A stretch of 64,000 nucleotides of DNA. Origin: Zygaena filipendulae. Its lineage: Eukaryota > Arthropoda > Insecta > Lepidoptera > Zygaenidae. A program made the translations under genes and the position numbers. Under the pieces are notes generated by a model that did no database searches, was not told where the DNA came from, and saw nothing but the letters and a program-made list of their open reading frames with translations. Positions 10,698 to 20,490 of the stretch are shown piece after piece. The stretch is taken from positions 5,974,501 to 6,038,500 of the forward strand of contig OU015669.1 of NCBI GenBank assembly GCA_907165275.2, given 5' to 3'. The stretch's first letter is position 1. Every line of letters begins with the position of its first letter.

Positions 10698-10757
10698 CTG
10701 CGACAGTATAACTCTGGTTCTGCTGACAGATGCATTCGCTTCGACGGACTTCGCCAT
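10698..10757 (-). CDS. Tret1-like: Tret1-like exon 1 (start codon)
   Basis: ATG at 10757-10755 opens twenty codons (M-A-K-S-V-E-A-N-A-S.., ending R-V-I-L-S-Q). The exon then stops at CAG|GTAGTG, a good donor in phase 0 that matches the phase-0 start of exon 2. Q-V-V-A-C across the junction is typical of the start of TM1 in this family. The short charged, cytosolic N-terminus without signal peptide is as expected for a sugar porter. An upstream non-coding exon cannot be excluded. Confidence 0.85.
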
Positions 10758-11463
10758 TATTAAAGTTCTACACTTGCACTATAGACTCCAAGTTTATAGA
10801 TAGTTCATGTCACACATCAAATCACATTTAATTAATTTAAAATTTAGAAGACACTGTTTATTTACAACACGTTCAGTCTGCGGCCAAGCTTTTGTAAAAT
10901 ACGTACAAGTTGTAACAATATTATGTGATGCATAAGCATAATTAATATTTTATCTAAGTACTTAGGTATGTTATCGAAGTAAGTACAACGTCGTTTAACT
11001 ATATGTGCATAAAGCCTCCTAATAACTCACAAATATCGTAATTAAAAGTACATCACCGGCAATAATATTTACATGCTTAAAGATAATGTTTTCTAGGGAT
11101 TTCTATATCAATACCTCGAAGAATAACAATTGTGAGAAGATAATGTTTTTATGGTTATTATGTTTGCATTACTATTATTAGCTAGACGCCGCGATTTCAC
11201 CCGCGTGAATTTAGGATTTCCCTCAGGAACTGCCTACATATTATAAACGAACGAATACAAACAACACATACAAAAGGTTTGTCCAAATATGAGTAACATA
11301 ATAATCATACTTGACAGTGAAAATAGTATCAAATCGTTGCGTACCTACTTTAGAATAACTAAGCGGACACACAAAATACACGTAATATAATATAAAACAT
11401 TATGTAAGTCTAATTATTGTAAGCCTATAGAAAGAAATAAAGATTATTATTATTATATAATTA
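10758..11463. other. Upstream region of the Tret1-like gene
   Basis: Probable 5' untranslated region and promoter on the minus strand, AT-rich. No clear TATA box or initiator stands out. A Lep1 end fragment (about 11180-11235) and a LINE-like tail (AATAAAGATTATTATTATTA near 11437-11456) lie further out. Confidence 0.4.
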
Positions 11464-11641
11464 TTAGTTTGTGCTACCACTGATCGGTTTGAATTCGGTG
11501 CAAAGTCCGCTTGTGTCTGCCCACTTGGGTTCTTTGCTCACGAGGAGCTCGTGGCGGGAGTGGACATAGGCCATCTACACCATATCTACTCCATATTTGG
11601 CTTGTCACCGACTTCAAATCGATCAGTGGTAGCACAAACCA
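11464..11641. mobile_element. Short MITE with GTTTGTGCTACCACTGATCG ends
   Basis: The ends form inverted repeats of about 26 bp (GTTTGTGCTACCACTGATCG on the left, its reverse complement at 11615-11640). A related end occurs at 16860-16890. It has no coding capacity. Confidence 0.65.
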
Positions 11642-12590
11642 ATAATTTTGTTACGTATATTTTTGTCTTTTGGATTAAATCGGTATTTTCTTATTTTTAG
11701 CTTTTTAGTTTTGTGTTTATGGAAATCGGTTTTAATTTTTTTGTTAAAATTCTGTTTATATTTCGCTTTTAAGTGGGTTGGTTTGTAGTTTATCTAAGTT
11801 ACAATAGCCTAATTTCAAATGCCCATCACCTTTTACATAATATTGCTTTTTCCAATGCAGAGACGTTAATTGTTGAGGAGTTCTCCTGGTAGGTTCATCA
11901 GTTTCACTTCAACGTATACAACTATACATTGTGACGAGCATAAACTATTTAAAAACCACATTAAAGTTAACGAAATGGAACCTGTGAAATACCTGTTATT
12001 GAGTAGTTCCGATGACCATCCGTGGTCTTCATCATCAGTTCCACTTCTTAAAATTTTGCTTTAAATTAAATTAAATAAATTAGCAAATAAACGATTTAAT
12101 GTCAAAGATATCCAAATCGCCAAAGGTGTGCTTATAAATTTTGAAGAGTTCCTTCGATTTCTCCGAGATCCCATCATCAGATCCTGACTTGGCGACAATG
12201 GGATCAATTTGAAAGTATCCCCTTTCAAACAAAAAAAAAACCAATTTCCCAAATCGCTCCAATCGGAACCCATGACATACGTAGGTAATCCGATGACCAA
12301 ATTTTGCTTGCCGAAAGCAAATGAACGATTTACTATAAAAATACCGAAATCGCTATAGGTGTGCCTATAATTTTTGAAGAGTTCCCTCGATTTCTATAGG
12401 GTCCTATCATCAGATCCCGATTTGGTGGTAATGGGATCTAAGTGGGAGTATACCCTTTCAAACAAAAAAGAATCATCAAAATTAGTTCACGCAGTCGAAA
12501 GTTCTGAGGTAACAAATATAAAAAAAAGATAAACATACGCGTAATTGAGAACCTCCTCCTCTTTGGGAAGTCGGTTAAAAACAGCTTCTG
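11642..12590 (+). repeat. Dispersed repeat, forward copy of an inverted pair
   Basis: The order of blocks (TTAAATCGGTATTTTCTTAT; AAGTTACAATAGCCTAAT; AATATTGCTTTTTCC; GTTCCACTTC; AAATCGCC..GATCCCATCATCAGATCC) is found in reverse complement at 16030-16720. The block with GGGATC and TTTCAAACAAAAAA occurs twice inside this copy (about 12105-12240 and 12330-12475). I take it as a non-coding interspersed element; open frames here are incidental. Confidence 0.65.
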
Positions 12591-12989
12591 CCGATATTTT
12601 AATTCCTCACTCATAGCTAACTACAGTGTTCCTGAGGGTTATAGGGTTACTTTTATCTTGAAATTCCCTCGGGAACTCCAACGTTAACGCCAGTGAAACC
12701 GTCGGAGATCGATTAGTACACAAAATAAAATAAATAAATAAAAATAAAAAGATTATATAAAATTACTTATAATATTATCTTCATTTTCGTTACAGTTCTT
12801 CATTTTAAAATATCATTTCTAGATATCTTTTGATATCGGTGCATAGTATTTACTATTTATATTACGGGTATCTGTGGCGGTGCCTCTCTGTGTCACTTGC
12901 GTATTATGGGAAAACCCCAGCAATTCTTTTAATCGGGATGAAAAGTACTTCACATTATATTCCAGGACCTATAGTAGGTAATGAACAAA

Positions 12990-13507
12990 TCCTACTAATA
13001 TTATAAATGTGTAAGTGTGGATGTTTGGATGTTTGTTGACGCAAAAACAGCTGAACGGATTTGGTTAAAATTTGGCATGCACGTTGTCCAGGGTACAGAG
13101 AAGGACATAGGTAGGTTTATCCCAGGTACATAGGGTAATTTTTATTATAAAAGGCTATTTGACTATTTTTTCTTAGTCCGTCTTGTAGATTAATAAAAAA
13201 TATTGGACACGTATTTTTTCTTTTTTTACGTAATCAAAAAATAACAGAAATACATTGAGAGTTGAAATTTCGCGTGACGTCACTAACTAGTGCAGTTTGT
13301 ATGGCGGCTTGTAGCGGTAAGTGACGTCACGAGCCCCCACCCTAAACTTTAATGTGCTTTATCTCTGTGTATTTTCATTTATTTGAAAAATTAAAAAATA
13401 CGTGTCTGATGATTTTTAATTTTCTAAAAGTGGGACTAATTAAAATTTTGATTTTCAAAAGTTGTCAACATCCCTTACCGCGGGTGAAACCGCGGGGCAC
13501 AGTAGTA
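12990..13507 (+). mobile_element. Lep1 Helitron split by a ~330-bp repeat
   Basis: The 5' part (from TCCTACTAATATTATAAA at 12990 to about 13145) and the 3' part (ACCGCGGGTGAAACCGCGGG, 13476-13507) are separated by about 330 bp. That insert includes the dispersed repeat also seen at 6955-7185. Confidence 0.75.
13146..13475 (+). repeat. Dispersed repeat inside a Lep1 copy
   Basis: From 13252 it shares GTGCAGTTTGTATGGCGG, GGTAAGTGACGTCACG and AAAAGTTGTCAACATCCC with 6955-7185. The part before 13252 (starting near AAAGGCTATTTGAC) may belong to the same element. It interrupts the Helitron, so it inserted later. Confidence 0.6.
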
Positions 13508-14133
13508 GTTTATAAAATTAAAACGCACACGAACACGCGAACATTCGCATTTATAAGTTAATAGATTTGGTACTAAATTAATTAGTTTCCTTGATTATGG
13601 TAGAATATTAATGGTGAATCTGAAACTTAAAGAAACTATATAAAATTTGACTTGGACACGATTTAAATGTAAGTTACTCAACATAGGTCGTTTTTCCTGT
13701 ACACCTTTACATATTTCATGTCAAATTATGCACACTATGCTCATTTAAGCAGCGATTTTTTTATACCACTCTAAAACAAATTTTCATAAAAAAACGTGTG
13801 TATTAGTGATGTAATGGAATGTTATAAAACTGTTTTTTTTTATTAACAAGTTCCGACTTTGTAGGTATGTGTAATATACGTAGGTATATATGCTAAATGA
13901 AGGAGATAATAATATATAATATATTTAATATAAATTCTCCTCTTCTAATTCCGTTATGTGCTATAGAAGAGAATCAGACAGTCCGTTTATTAAAAGTTGT
14001 TGTCACTTGTCAATCATGTGAAAGATTAAAGGGATCGCGGAAGATCGCCATATCGGTGGACAAACATGGGTAAATGGAGCGTTACAAGGGTCAATTCTGC
14101 TCGTAACAAAAAATAGCACCATTCCTGTCTCGA
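13508..14133. other. AT-rich intergenic sequence
   Basis: No exon, RNA gene or intact element recognised. TATA-rich runs occur near 13900-13930. Confidence 0.4.
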
Positions 14134-14219
14134 TAAGGGCCTTTCCACATATATCGATACTAGCACACTCGCATTATGACGATCGGCCGTCGCGACTGCG
14201 ATTTATGAGAGAGACCCTA
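14134..14219. repeat. Small repeat with ATAAGGG..AGACCCTAT ends
   Basis: It shares GATAAGGGYCTTYCCACAT and ATCGATACTAGCA with 63624-63712. The inverted ends (TAAGGG.CTT / AGACCCTA) suggest an 86-88-bp palindromic MITE. Confidence 0.55.
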
Positions 14220-14378
14220 TATATGCAAGTGCTGTGCGTTTCGATGTTAGCCGTATTGTGCAGAGAACCTGGTCACGTCCCGCCTCCCTTATAGGCTGAT
14301 GCCACACTACAAAAGAGCTTCGCTTATTGCTAATAGCGAAGAAACTCGTTGAGTCACTAATCTTAGTGAACAGACATA

Positions 14379-15125
14379 ATTCCACCAAAAACATTTGCAT
14401 GTAAAATGTTACCAAGACCCGACCATATGACTCGTACTGTCAAAAAGTTATCAGATCTCATGTAGAACCAAGCTAGAGTTACTACAGGGTCTAACTTAAC
14501 AAACTCTTATAGTAACGAAAAGGCTAAGCCAAATATTTTGACAAACAGCCCGTTCCCACTTGTCGGACGTTGGATCCGGATTTTAATCGGATGTCGGTGC
14601 CTCTGTTCACACTTGTCGGCTGTCGGACACGGTCGAAGCTGGCGCCAACAAAACAACTGCGCCGCGATCTGTATAATAATCATGGCGCGCGATGACGCGA
14701 CGCACGCACGGACGCCACCGGGCGGAATAAGGGGTAGCGGGGAGAGGATTGTCGGCCCCGACATCCGACAAGTGTGAACAGCGCCATACTAACTCATAGG
14801 CGAGCGAGATCCGACACGATTTTTTCCGGGCGTAGAGGGCTCGCAAAACAGCCGACATTTCTTGTCGGCGACGACACAAAATCGGTTTCCGACAAGTGTG
14901 AATAGCTCCATATAAAATGTTCTGCCATTGGAGCATCCGATTAAAATCCGGGCCCGACACGCGACAAGTGTGATATGTTTGTAAAGTTAGGCCTTGTAGA
15001 GTTAGGGCGTGTAGAGTTAGAAGCTTGGCTCTACATGAAATCTGATAACATTTTTGACAGAGCGAGTCATAATATGGTCTCATCATGGCAACATTTTACA
15101 TGAAAATGTTTTTGCTGGGATTTCA
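14379..15125. mobile_element. Palindromic MITE interrupted by a second element
   Basis: Left arm 14379-14472 (CCACCAAAAACATTTGCATG, ACCAAGACC, TCAAAAAGTTATCAGATCTC) and right arm 15026-15123 are inverted copies about 95 bp long. Between them lies the ACTTGTCGG element (14558-14969) plus short remnants. The same palindromic element without insertion occurs at 20318-20489. Confidence 0.7.
14558..14969. mobile_element. ACTTGTCGG-family MITE, copy A
   Basis: Ends read ACTTGTCGG..TCCGGATTTTAATCGGATG on the left and the inverse on the right (CATCCGATTAAAATCCGG..GCGACAAGT). Inside, CACTTGTCGG or CCGACAAGTGTGAA recurs several times in both orientations. It matches 43644-44050 throughout. Open frames on both strands are by-products of the GC-rich repeats. 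Confidence 0.8.
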
Positions 15126-15480
15126 TTTCTTTTTGTAAGTTGCTTGTAACAATTTTTTTTCTTTTGTTTTCTTTTTTTGGGGTGTATTTCTTATACGTCA
15201 GAGGCGCCTTTTTTATAACCCACTCTCTATCTTTGCTTTTTTTCTTTGTTGATTTACTGTTTATTACAAGTGATGATAGATCAAGGCAGGAGTCTCATAC
15301 AAACTTCCGTCCCCTAGTGTAAGGGGTTGAGGAATAAAAGCTACATGTTTTATAATTTTTTGTTGTTTGTGTAATAATACTAGCTAACATACCAAATTTC
15401 AGCTTTACCTGACTTAAGGAAATACCCTAAGAATTTTGATAATCATCAGGCGAAATTTTTTAATCTGCAACTTGACAGTC
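15126..15480 (+). repeat. Dispersed repeat following the palindromic MITE
   Basis: Blocks TTCATTTCTTTTTGTAA, CCCCTAGTGTAAGGGGTTGA, CAAATTTCAGCTTTA and ATACCCTAAGAATTTTGA are shared with 200-350 plus 1245-1300 and, inverted, with 20090-20320. This is a long interspersed family in which the palindromic MITE sits at a fixed place, or which contains it as one end. Confidence 0.6.
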
Positions 15481-16016
15481 TTTGTTTCAGATTGTTTTGT
15501 ATTCGTTTTTTTTTTTTTGCAAATTATGGTCTGTAACGTAGACGTAATATTTTGTTTGTAATAATGCTAACATACAAGTACCTACTTACTTCGCTTCATG
15601 AGTAGCTTGTAATACGAGTATTGTATATTGTAGAAAGATGATTATTTAGAATGTGTAATACCTACGAACATAAGCAATTTATTTAAAGCTAAATTTTATT
15701 TCTAACAGTGTTAAAAAAGCTAGTTCTACATAATTATGTACTTCGTATGTTTTAGGTAGGTATCATTTTAGTGGCATCATGAATAAATCGCTATTTCAAA
15801 GTTTTTAAAATGCATTTTATGATAAAATAACTCTATTATACATGTTTATTAAATTGTAAAGTGTTTTGAAATACCCAATAACAATATGTAGGTACCCAGT
15901 AGATTGAATAAATAGACAGTTATTTTATACTCTTTAAAAATTACATTTGTATTTTATGTCAAAATCTTAATATAGATGTAAAAAAACCTGCCGCGGCCGC
16001 TGCCGGTGATACGCCA
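15481..16016. other. AT-rich intergenic sequence
   Basis: Nothing recognised apart from homopolymer T runs and scattered TAGGTA motifs. Confidence 0.4.
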
Positions 16017-16890
16017 CACAAATGGTCACAACTACGATGATGATTGACCATTTGTGTTTTTCACCGACTTCCAAAAATGAGGAACTGTGTTCGGCTGCGG
16101 TAGGTATGTTTTTTTATGTGTGTTCACCGATTACTCGAAGACGGTTGAACCGATTTGAACTTTTTTGTTTGAAAGGGTATATTTTCAAGTTGAACCCATT
16201 GTCACCAAGTCGGGATCTGACAATGGAATCATAAAGAAATCGAGGGAACTCCTTAAATATTATACGTACACCCAGAGCGATTTGGATATTTTATTTAGTA
16301 AATCGTTCATTTGCTTTCAGAAAGCAAAATTCGGAGAAGTGGAACTGATGATGAAGACCACATATGGTCAGAATAATACGTATTTTAAGGACTCCGATTC
16401 GATCACTTTAATATTGTTCCTCAACAAATTATGCTCGTCACAATGAAAATGGCGACGTAGAACTGATGATGAAGTAACAGGAGAACTATTAACGTCCCTG
16501 CATCGGGAAAAGCAATATTTTGTAAAATGTGATGAGCAGTTGACATTAGGCTATTGTAACTTAGATAAATTACAAACCGACTTACTTAAAAGCGAGAAAT
16601 AAACAAAATTTTAACAGAAAAATTAAAACTGACTTCCAAAAACACAAAAATTCACTATACCTATACTCAAAAGCTAAAAATAACAAAATACTGATTTAAT
16701 CCAAAAGAAAAAATATACGTAATATTACTATACCACTCCCGACCACTTCAGCCACATTGCAAGTGTGTGAGCATGAGCATTGAGCGTGTGTGGGGGAAGC
16801 TCGTCGTGAGCAAAATAACCCAAGTGGACAGACACAAGCGGGCTCGGCACCGAATCGAAACCGATCAGTGATGGCACAGACCAATACTAG
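16017..16890 (-). repeat. Dispersed repeat, inverted partner of 11464-12590
   Basis: It starts with a 12-bp hairpin (CACAAATGGTCA at 16017, its inverse ending 16056). It then carries in reverse order the blocks found at 11.46-12.59 kb and ends with CCGATCAGTGATGGCACAGA, the end of the short MITE at 11464. The two copies lie head to head, about 3.4 kb apart. Confidence 0.65.
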
Positions 16891-17726
16891 GTAATATTAC
16901 GTGTATGGTATTACGAACTACAGTAATAGGTACATATTGTGCTCAGTACTGATTTTCACCTCAGTAATACTATTATTCATTACTCATACTCGGAAAGTAG
17001 GTCTGAAGTTGCCTGAGAAGCGGGTTGAAAGTAACACTTTTCAGCCCTAGGGATCGCTTTCAACTGACAGCTGGATACTGCAGAAACTCAAGTTTTTTTT
17101 TATGTCATAGGGGGCATACTTACTGGCCAGTAGCACACCTAATGGTTGATTTATGTAAAATAAAATTTACTCATTTTTTCCTTTAGCTAATTCCTATTTT
17201 TATTTTGACTTTCCTTGCATTCGTAATGAAAAGCACAGTGTTATCCTCGGGAGAAAGACTTACTTACTTTCACCCCTAGGATAACAATTTACTATTGCAT
17301 CTGCCTATAACAACCTATAAACGTAAATTTTATTTCGTGTCAAAATATCATCCAAATATGGTTTTCGTTTTCCCAAGGACCGCCGCGGGTCAGAACGAAA
17401 AACATAATTATCATAATATAGGTACCTAAACGTTTGAGTGAGATCTATTAAGTACATTATTTATAACTTCTATAATAATTTTAACGACCTGTAATGTCGG
17501 ATGATCAATAAAAACCGATAAATAATAAAAATCTAAAGCAAATACAAGTTTAATCAAATTCAACTTTGTTTTTTTTTTTAATAAAACCTTCATATAAACG
17601 AATCCATAGTAAAACACCATCAAAAACCAACTCGTATTTAATTAATTAAATTCAAGAACAGTTAAAAACAATATCAACGGTTTTAAAAGGCCTCTACATA
17701 CCAGTCCGGCGGCGGTTTGGTATCTA
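16891..17726. other. AT-rich intergenic sequence
   Basis: No gene or element recognised. A pair of CCCTAGGGATCG/CCCCTAGGATAAC-like blocks occurs near 17045 and 17275. Confidence 0.35.
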
Positions 17727-17840
17727 CCTGCCCTCTTAGCGAAGTTGACAATCTATAATCATTAAGGCATATAAAACTAAGGACTGGAATCATTATGATT
17801 TTTGCCTGCACGATTTTACGTGATCACGTGAGAACGATAA
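17727..17840 (+). repeat. Dispersed repeat with TCACGTGA site
   Basis: CTGCCCTCTTAGCGAAGTTG, ACAATCTATAATCATTAA, AACTAAGGACTGGAATCATT and GATCACGTGAGAACG match 18858-18960 and 44163-44330, marking an interspersed element that carries CACGTG. Confidence 0.55.
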
Positions 17841-18582
17841 TAGACGCTCAACTTGAAGCTGCGACTTTCCGCCAATAGTGTCGGCAGGTCGGCGGGTTTA
17901 GTTTGTAGACCTTTAGAAGTGTAGTAACTGAATGGCTATAAAGTCTACAAATACATAATAAGTATATCGACTGGGTTGAGTAATTTGAAACACGGAAATC
18001 GGACTAGACATCATCCATAGAAGAAGGTCGAAAGACCGTTTACGGTGACTTATAAAAAAAAACCTGTTATAAAACTCATAAAGCTTTATATCTTTTAAGA
18101 AATTCCACATAAAAATAAATCGATAGGGGAATAATATGTAAAATAGGTTAATAATAATATTTGAATAAAATTCTATAGTTAATATAATAGACACAAAACA
18201 ATTTCATTATATTTTGATAACCTCCAAAATGATCGTATTCGGCTTTTCTTTAGTTATAAAGTTTAAATTATTATCTCTATATTATGTTTGTTTGAATAAT
18301 TATGTCCAAACGATTCAATTAATTATTTTCATCAAAAAATGAGTGTTTATTACGTGTTTTTTATTTAAATATTTTCGGAAATATGAGTGTTGCATCGTAC
18401 TGCAAGCTTTTTAATTTAGTAAATTTTTTATAATTTCTAAAGATATGTGCACACTAAGCTCACAATGAGCAGCGTACGGTCTACCGGTTTACTCTGAGCC
18501 ATGCACAATTGCACATTGCACCGAAGGCACAAAGCGAACAACCCGACTACGACGCAGTGATATGGACATAATTATGTCCATA

Positions 18583-18785
18583 CTAGTTTTGCCCCGCGGT
18601 TTCACCCGCGTTAATTTCAGAGTTCCCGCAGGAATTCCGGGATAAAAAGTACCCTATGTGTTAATCTGATGTATAAGCTATATTATTGTAAAGTTTCATT
18701 TGAATCCATCCAGTAGTTTTTGCGTGAAAGAGTAACAAACATCCATCCATACTCACAAACTTTCGCGTTTATAATATTAGTAGGA
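18583..18785 (-). mobile_element. Lep1-type Helitron, near full length
   Basis: On the minus strand it runs from TCCTACTAATATTATAAA through the conserved TTTACAATAATATAGCTTAT and TTATCCCGGAATTCC to GGGGCAAAACTAG, 203 bp. The neighbouring bases are A and T, as Helitron insertion prefers. Confidence 0.85.
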
Positions 18786-18857
18786 CTGCAAATTCGTCGC
18801 TGACTGAAAAACGACATAAACGGCGCGGCGATGTACTTGACTCACAAAGTGAACTCT

Positions 18858-18960
18858 TTCTGCCCCTTAGTGAAATTGACAATCCATAATCGTTAACGCG
18901 TAGAAAACTAAGGAACGGAATCATTATGTCACGTTGTCACGCAAAGACTTTTAATTGGAA
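18858..18960 (+). repeat. Dispersed repeat, second copy
   Basis: TGCCCCTTAGTGAAATTGAC, AACTAAGGAACGGAATCATT and ATGTCACGTTGTCACGCA match the copies at 17727 and 44163. Confidence 0.55.
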
Positions 18961-19504
18961 GATTTTATTATAAACGTTTATTGTGATTATTAACTTGACA
19001 AGGGGGTGCATTAAAACTAGACCCATCTGATGACTCGTAGTGACCCTGAGCCCTAAAGCTCTTTTTGAAGAAAATGTTTCGTTTTCTTGTATCAATGAAG
19101 TCTTAGTAGGTACCTTAGTACCTACTTAATTAATTTGTGTAGAGTTTCAAATTGAAATAATTTATGCAATCAGTGCTCAATTATAATGTATTCTAAAAAG
19201 TATAATATTAAAGTAAAGTTGATCAATATTTTTGAATCATTGAAAAGTGCCATTATGTGTTGCTAAGCGCTTACAAAATTCGTGAAATTAGGAAAGTATA
19301 AAGCACGCACGCACGTTAGTGCCCCCGCCAAGACGAGCCAAGCGGATGTACAAGGGCACTACCCTAACTTTTCTCGAAGTGCTTCGTCGTTTTTTTGAAC
19401 CCTTATAACTTGGGTTCGGATTATACCAGATAATAAAAATTCTTGGGATATGTTGTCAATAGCGAACTTATTAAACATAAAGTTTTAATTGCATAGCTCT
19501 TATA
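18961..19504. other. Intergenic sequence
   Basis: No exon or intact element recognised. Confidence 0.35.
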
Positions 19505-20075
19505 AGGGGTGTCTCAGAATGTTTTTCGTTTTTGAATTGGCCAGTATGGGCCAACCGCAGGTAGCAGGGGGAGGGGGGTGGTCTCAAACGCTTAGCCGGC
19601 TTGTTAAGTTTGGTAGCCATGAATCCTTTTCACGGGACCACAGCGCGCGTTTTGCGTGCGAGCGTTTTATAAAAACAACGATTCCTACACTATTCTTCGT
19701 CGTCTCTACAGGACGCATTTTAATATATTGTTATATTAAAAAGCTAACAAGCTTAAAACATGTGCCAAGTGACAATTTATTTAAGCATTGGGTGTCCAAG
19801 TTTGAAGAGACAAAAGGACATCAAGAACGAGCATGAACGTCGACCGCGTTCGCCAGTCTATATGGACAACCCACGAAAATTGTTGAGATTGCGCGCAGCG
19901 TCGTTTGAGTGAAATGAGTGTGATCAAGTGAATGGTGCGCATTTGTAAATGGCTGTTTTTTTTTAATAAACTTCAAGAACTGCACTTTAATTTAACAATA
20001 AATAAAACTAGTTTTAATTGATATTGTTGTTTTTTATTTAACATCTAAAAACGAAAAACATTTTGAGACACCCTT
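19505..20075 (+). mobile_element. Decayed Tc1/mariner-superfamily transposon
   Basis: Inverted ends of about 30 bp (GGGTGTCTCAGAATGTTTTT then CGTTTTT on the left; the inverse at 20047-20075) are flanked by TA on both sides. Inside, 19765-19830 translates to a piece resembling the HTH region of mariner-like transposases (K-H-W-V-S-K-F-E-E-T), followed by stops. Most of the transposase is gone, so this is a non-autonomous remnant. Confidence 0.75.
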
Positions 20076-20089
20076 TACTTTACATTTTA

Positions 20090-20490
20090 TTGATATCTAA
20101 AAAACCTCAATTTCGTCACTATGACACTGATGATCATCAAAATTCTTAAAGTATTTCCTAACGTCCTAAAAAGCTAAAAGTTATGTACCTACCTAAGCTA
20201 GTTAATACAAGCTTAGGCAGGTAACTTTTATTAGAGGTCTCAAAATTGACATAGGGAATTGAATGTAAGCCCCGAAAAAAGAAAAAAAAATTGTCACAAG
20301 CACTTACATAAAGAAATGAAATCCCACCAAAAACATTTTCATGTAAAATTTAGCCAAAATGAGACTGGGCGTGTAGAGTTAGAAGCTTAGCTCTACATGT
20401 CGAGATCTGATAACTTTTTGACAGTGCGAGTCATAATAATGGTCTCGTCTTGGCAACATTTTATATGAAAATGTTTTTGGTGGGATTTAA
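20090..20490 (-). repeat. Dispersed repeat, reverse copy, with intact palindromic MITE
   Basis: 20090-20317 is the reverse complement of 15126-15450. 20318-20489 is a palindromic MITE with ends AAATCCCACCAAAAACATTT and TGTTTTTGGTGGGATTT, about 170 bp, the uninterrupted counterpart of 14379-15125. Confidence 0.65.

Larger units (their letters stand above)
1..10757 (-). other. Tret1-like: Tret1-like sugar/trehalose transporter gene, 5' part (gene span)
   Basis: Four coding exons on the minus strand join in one frame (phases 0, 1 and 2 at the three junctions, all GT-AG) to give the first 175 residues of a 12-TM major facilitator superfamily sugar porter. Family members of this type carry trehalose or hexoses across the plasma membrane, trehalose being the main insect blood sugar. 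Full-length relatives are about 450-520 residues, so more than half lies beyond the left edge. Introns are 3904, 4529 and 1799 bases and full of transposon copies. Assignment to trehalose rather than another sugar is inferred from overall resemblance to insect Tret1-like proteins; substrate cannot be read from the sequence. Confidence 0.9.

Noticed and set aside
14507..15086. Several overlapping open frames of 80-160 codons on both strands
   Set aside because: They lie inside the ACTTGTCGG MITE and its flanks; the same shadows appear at 43509-44055 in the second copy. GC-rich repeats open frames in many phases.
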